From positions 1-7,854 of the forward strand of contig JACDDZ010000071.1 of NCBI GenBank assembly GCA_013816695.1: a stretch of 7,854 nucleotides of DNA. Direction: 5' to 3'. The position numbers and the translations under genes are program-made. Positions 6,042 through 7,854 of this stretch are shown piece after piece. The DNA is from Gemmatimonadaceae bacterium. Its GTDB lineage: Bacteria; Gemmatimonadota; Gemmatimonadetes; Gemmatimonadales; Gemmatimonadaceae. The notes under the pieces are model-generated. The model had not been told where the DNA came from. It made no database searches and saw only the letters and a list, made by a program, of their open reading frames with translations. Each line of letters starts with the position of its first letter. Positions within the stretch are counted from its first letter, which is position 1.

Positions 6042-7193
6042 TCAGGATAGCCAGTTGATCGCGAGGTTCTTGAGGATAGTAGTCGCTTGCTCGATCTCGC
6101 GAACCTCGACAAACTCCTCAGCCGAATGTGCAAGACTTATGTCACCCGGACCGAAGCAGACCGCAGGAATTCCCGCCTCGTTGAGGAGCGCGGCATCCGT
6201 CCACGCACTCAAGCCTTCAATCGGAGCGTGCTTTCGCTCGGAAAGGCATTCCTTTTCGAGAGCTTTTACTATCGGCGCATCGACTCGAACATCACTTGGT
6301 GGCTGTGACGCACCCAGTGCGATAACTGCCTCGAAATTCTGGCGCCGCGTTCGGATTCCTTCGCAGAGAAGCTCGATCTCAGACAGTGCTTCCAGTGCGC
6401 TTTCGCCCGGAATGGTTCTGCGCTCAACTCCGAGGCGGCAGTTGTCAGGGTATGTGGAGTAGCCCGTCCCGCCGCTGATCATCGATGCGTGAATCGACGG
6501 GCGCCCGAGAAGCGCATGCGATTTCATTGGGAGGATGTCGTGCTCGAGTCTGTCCAGCTCTGTCAGGAGAAGTCCTGCGTGTATTATCGCATCAACTCCG
6601 AGGTCGTAGCGGCTCCCATGTGCGGCGCGTCCAGCAATCTCGATGTCGAACCATGCGAACCCACGGTGGGCAGGGCATATCGCCAGGCGAGTTGGCTCGG
6701 TGATCACTGCTGCATCTGCTCGCACCCCGCTTGCGATGAGTGCTTTGGTGCCCAGGCTCTCGAACTCCTCGTCGGCGACAGCGGCAATGATGATTTCACC
6801 TTCTATTCCCGAGTCCGCGGCAGCGAGGGCAGCAGCGCACATGGCAGCAATACCGCCCTTCATGTCAGTGGACCCGCGACCGAAAATCCTGCCCTCCCTC
6901 AATACCGGATCGAATGGAGGATGCACCATCCCTTCGACTCCGACGACATCGAGATGTCCATTGAACATCAACGACTTTCTGCCCGGCTTTCCGATTCTCG
7001 CAACGACGTTCGGGCGGCCTGGTGCCGCCTCCACTATCTCAACGCTGAATCCCCACGCGCGGAGTACCGATGCCAGGAAACCCGCGACCTCTGATTCACC
7101 GGGTGCGCCGGGAACGAGGAGCGGGTTTCTTGAGTCTATGGAGACGAGCGCGCGGGTGAGACCGAGCGCATCCCCACGGTCAACCGGGGGCAC
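6042..7193 (-). CDS. M20 family metallohydrolase (ArgE/DapE/ACY1 type)
   Basis: This 383-residue di-zinc hydrolase has every metal and catalytic residue of the family: His80 with Asp82 (FNGHLDVV), bridging Asp110 (GRGSTDMKGG), catalytic Glu142 and ligand Glu143 (ADEEFES), ligand Glu166 (ITEPT) and the last ligand His356 (LAHSAEE). The lid/dimerisation domain lies at about 175-290 and carries AHGS at 191-194. The spacing is close to that of N-acetylornithine deacetylase (ArgE). M20 enzymes remove acyl groups from amino acids (ArgE), cleave succinyl-diaminopimelate (DapE) or cleave dipeptides; the sequence alone does not choose between them. No arginine or lysine biosynthesis genes are alongside. 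The start is GTG, seven bases after the upstream stop; no ATG lies nearby in frame. The downstream small gene begins immediately after the TGA. The length is normal and there is no signal peptide, so the protein is cytoplasmic. Confidence 0.92.
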   Translation of the reverse strand: MPPVDRGDALGLTRALVSIDSRNPLLVPGAPGESEVAGFLASVLRAWGFSVEIVEAAPGRPNVVARIGKPGRKSLMFNGHLDVVGVEGMVHPPFDPVLREGRIFGRGSTDMKGGIAAMCAAALAAADSGIEGEIIIAAVADEEFESLGTKALIASGVRADAAVITEPTRLAICPAHRGFAWFDIEIAGRAAHGSRYDLGVDAIIHAGLLLTELDRLEHDILPMKSHALLGRPSIHASMISGGTGYSTYPDNCRLGVERRTIPGESALEALSEIELLCEGIRTRRQNFEAVIALGASQPPSDVRVDAPIVKALEKECLSERKHAPIEGLSAWTDAALLNEAGIPAVCFGPGDISLAHSAEEFVEVREIEQATTILKNLAINWLS

Positions 7194-7200
7194 CGGAAGC

Positions 7201-7755
7201 CTACTTTTTCTTCGCTTTCGCGCCGGAGCTTTTTTTCGCTACCGGTTTTACAGCTTTCTTTGCGGCGGGGGGTTTCGCGGCAGGCTTCTTTGCCGGCGGA
7301 GCCTTGGCTGCAGGCTTTTTCGCTACAGGCGCAGGCTTGGATGCAGGCGCTGATTTTGGTGCTGCCGCAGGCGCAACCTTGGCTGGGGGGGGTCCCTTGC
7401 GCTTGGGTTGAAACTCTTCAGCTTCACGAATCAGCTTGTCTGCTTCTTCCTGCGTCATCTGTCCGCGCCGCACCATGTACTGAACGAGGTCGCGTGCGCT
7501 TTCAATTGCGAACCCAGTGAGACCGGCGGCGGCGCTGACGACTTCCTTCATCGCTGCAGCCATCTTGCTTCCGGCCTCCAGGCTGATTTCATGTGCCTTT
7601 GCTGCCATTTCGGCGACAGTGTCTTTAACGTCAGCACCCCGGTGACCCGGGCTCCGCTTCGGCGGAATCGGCGCGCCAGCCGCATCTACTGCTCCCGGAA
7701 CGGGGGCAACAGGTGGTGTGGCAACAACTACGGGGGTCTTATCTTTTTCGGCCAT
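7201..7755 (-). CDS. Phasin/PhaF-like protein with Lys/Ala/Pro-rich tail
   Basis: This 184-residue protein has three parts. Residues 1-40 are Pro/Ala/Val-rich and probably disordered. Residues about 42-116 form amphipathic helices; the segment ARDLVQYMVRRGQMTQEEAD at 87-106 resembles the coiled-coil region of PhaF/PhaI-type phasins and of related small proteins with an R-G-x-M/L-[ST]-x-E-E turn. Residues about 117-184 are a highly basic low-complexity tail of Ala, Lys and Pro (for example KKPAAKAPPAKKPAAKPPAA at 147-166), like the histone H1-like domain of PhaF, which binds DNA non-specifically. Phasins coat polyhydroxyalkanoate granules, and PhaF ties granules to the nucleoid. The thiolase and 3-hydroxyacyl-CoA dehydrogenase downstream fit that theme, but no PHA synthase is seen. 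The ATG has GGAG 12 bases upstream (7768-7771), which is long for a binding site. The phasin link is an inference from segment similarity; the tail is plain. Confidence 0.75.
   Translation of the reverse strand: MAEKDKTPVVVATPPVAPVPGAVDAAGAPIPPKRSPGHRGADVKDTVAEMAAKAHEISLEAGSKMAAAMKEVVSAAAGLTGFAIESARDLVQYMVRRGQMTQEEADKLIREAEEFQPKRKGPPPAKVAPAAAPKSAPASKPAPVAKKPAAKAPPAKKPAAKPPAAKKAVKPVAKKSSGAKAKKK
7204..7395 (-). repeat. Low-complexity Ala/Lys/Pro-coding stretch
   Basis: The 3' part of the phasin-like gene codes for irregular repeats of AAK, KKPA and APA units. At the DNA level this shows as recurring, imperfect copies of GCAGGCTT/GCCGGC-type blocks on the plus strand. It is coding sequence with a biased composition, not a mobile or intergenic repeat. 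Such tracts expand and shrink easily, so tail length may vary between strains. Confidence 0.5.
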
Positions 7756-7854
7756 TCTTTTTATTGGCTCCGCCAGCCGGCGTAGTGAGGTCGCCGAGGC
7801 TATCTATAGTTGGAGACTTCCATTGCCCGGATCTGGTGCGCGGGCTGCGAACGG
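7756..7854 (-). other. Right-edge sequence upstream of the phasin-like gene; leader or end of another gene
   Basis: Ninety-nine bases lie between the phasin-like start and the window edge. On the minus strand one frame is open from the edge to a TAA at 7739-7741, with an end reading ...TTPAGGANKKNGRKR. This could be the tail of an upstream gene overlapping the phasin-like start, or chance. Another frame closes at a TAG near 7805. A TATAGA hexamer at about 7803-7808 is a possible -10 box, but no matching -35 is seen at normal spacing. Neither reading can be preferred from the sequence at hand. Confidence 0.3.

Noticed and set aside
6489..7353. Plus-strand frames opposite the M20 hydrolase and phasin-like genes
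   Set aside because: Antisense shadows of a complete metallohydrolase and of the Ala/Lys/Pro tail. The apparent Leu/Arg/Phe/Gly-rich end is the reverse reading of the repeat tract.
7821..7854. tRNA-like look of the GCCCGGATCTGG...GCGGGC segment at the right edge
   Set aside because: No D-loop, anticodon or T-loop consensus follows, and the window ends too soon to form a cloverleaf.

Overview
The window looks like a slice of a GC-rich bacterial chromosome. Ten protein genes, all on the minus strand, fill it almost edge to edge. The gene content and a style of short, heavily overlapping genes would fit Gemmatimonadota or a neighbouring soil or aquatic phylum, but that is an impression from protein appearance; there is no rRNA or other marker to prove it. 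No tRNA, rRNA, CRISPR array, insertion sequence, phage gene or plasmid gene was seen, and no stretch of 300 bases lacks a gene.

In transcription order (right to left): a phasin/PhaF-like protein with a Lys/Ala/Pro-rich, histone H1-like tail (7755-7201); an M20 metallohydrolase of the ArgE/DapE type (7193-6042); a 77-residue protein of unknown function (6041-5808); an RNase HI-fold protein with two altered catalytic positions (5811-5197); a protein ending in a double zinc ribbon (5209-4586); an acetyl-CoA acetyltransferase-type thiolase (4574-3372); a secreted lipoprotein with an HE motif (3359-2235); a protein with two membrane segments (2172-1369); an NAD-dependent 3-hydroxyacyl-CoA dehydrogenase (1372-488); and the first 163 residues of an FAD-linked oxidase that runs off the left edge (491-1).

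Spacing is very tight. There are 4-base stop/start overlaps at 488-491, 1369-1372 and 5808-5811, a 13-base overlap at 5197-5209, directly abutting genes at 6041/6042, and gaps of 7, 11 and 12 bases elsewhere. The only larger gap is 62 bases (2173-2234), which shows no convincing terminator or promoter. One long transcript, or two if 2173-2234 hides a promoter, is the simplest reading.

Functionally, the thiolase and the 3-hydroxyacyl-CoA dehydrogenase together interconvert acetyl-CoA, acetoacetyl-CoA and 3-hydroxybutyryl-CoA. This is used in short-chain fatty-acid turnover and, in the reductive direction, in polyhydroxybutyrate precursor supply. The phasin-like gene at the head of the run makes a polyester-granule link worth considering, although no PHA synthase is in the window. 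The FAD-linked oxidase would feed electrons from a 2-hydroxyacid. The RNase H/zinc-ribbon pair and the M20 hydrolase have no evident metabolic tie to these. The window is mostly housekeeping-like. The points most worth checking are the RNase H substitutions, the phasin-like protein, and the unassigned lipoprotein, membrane and small proteins.
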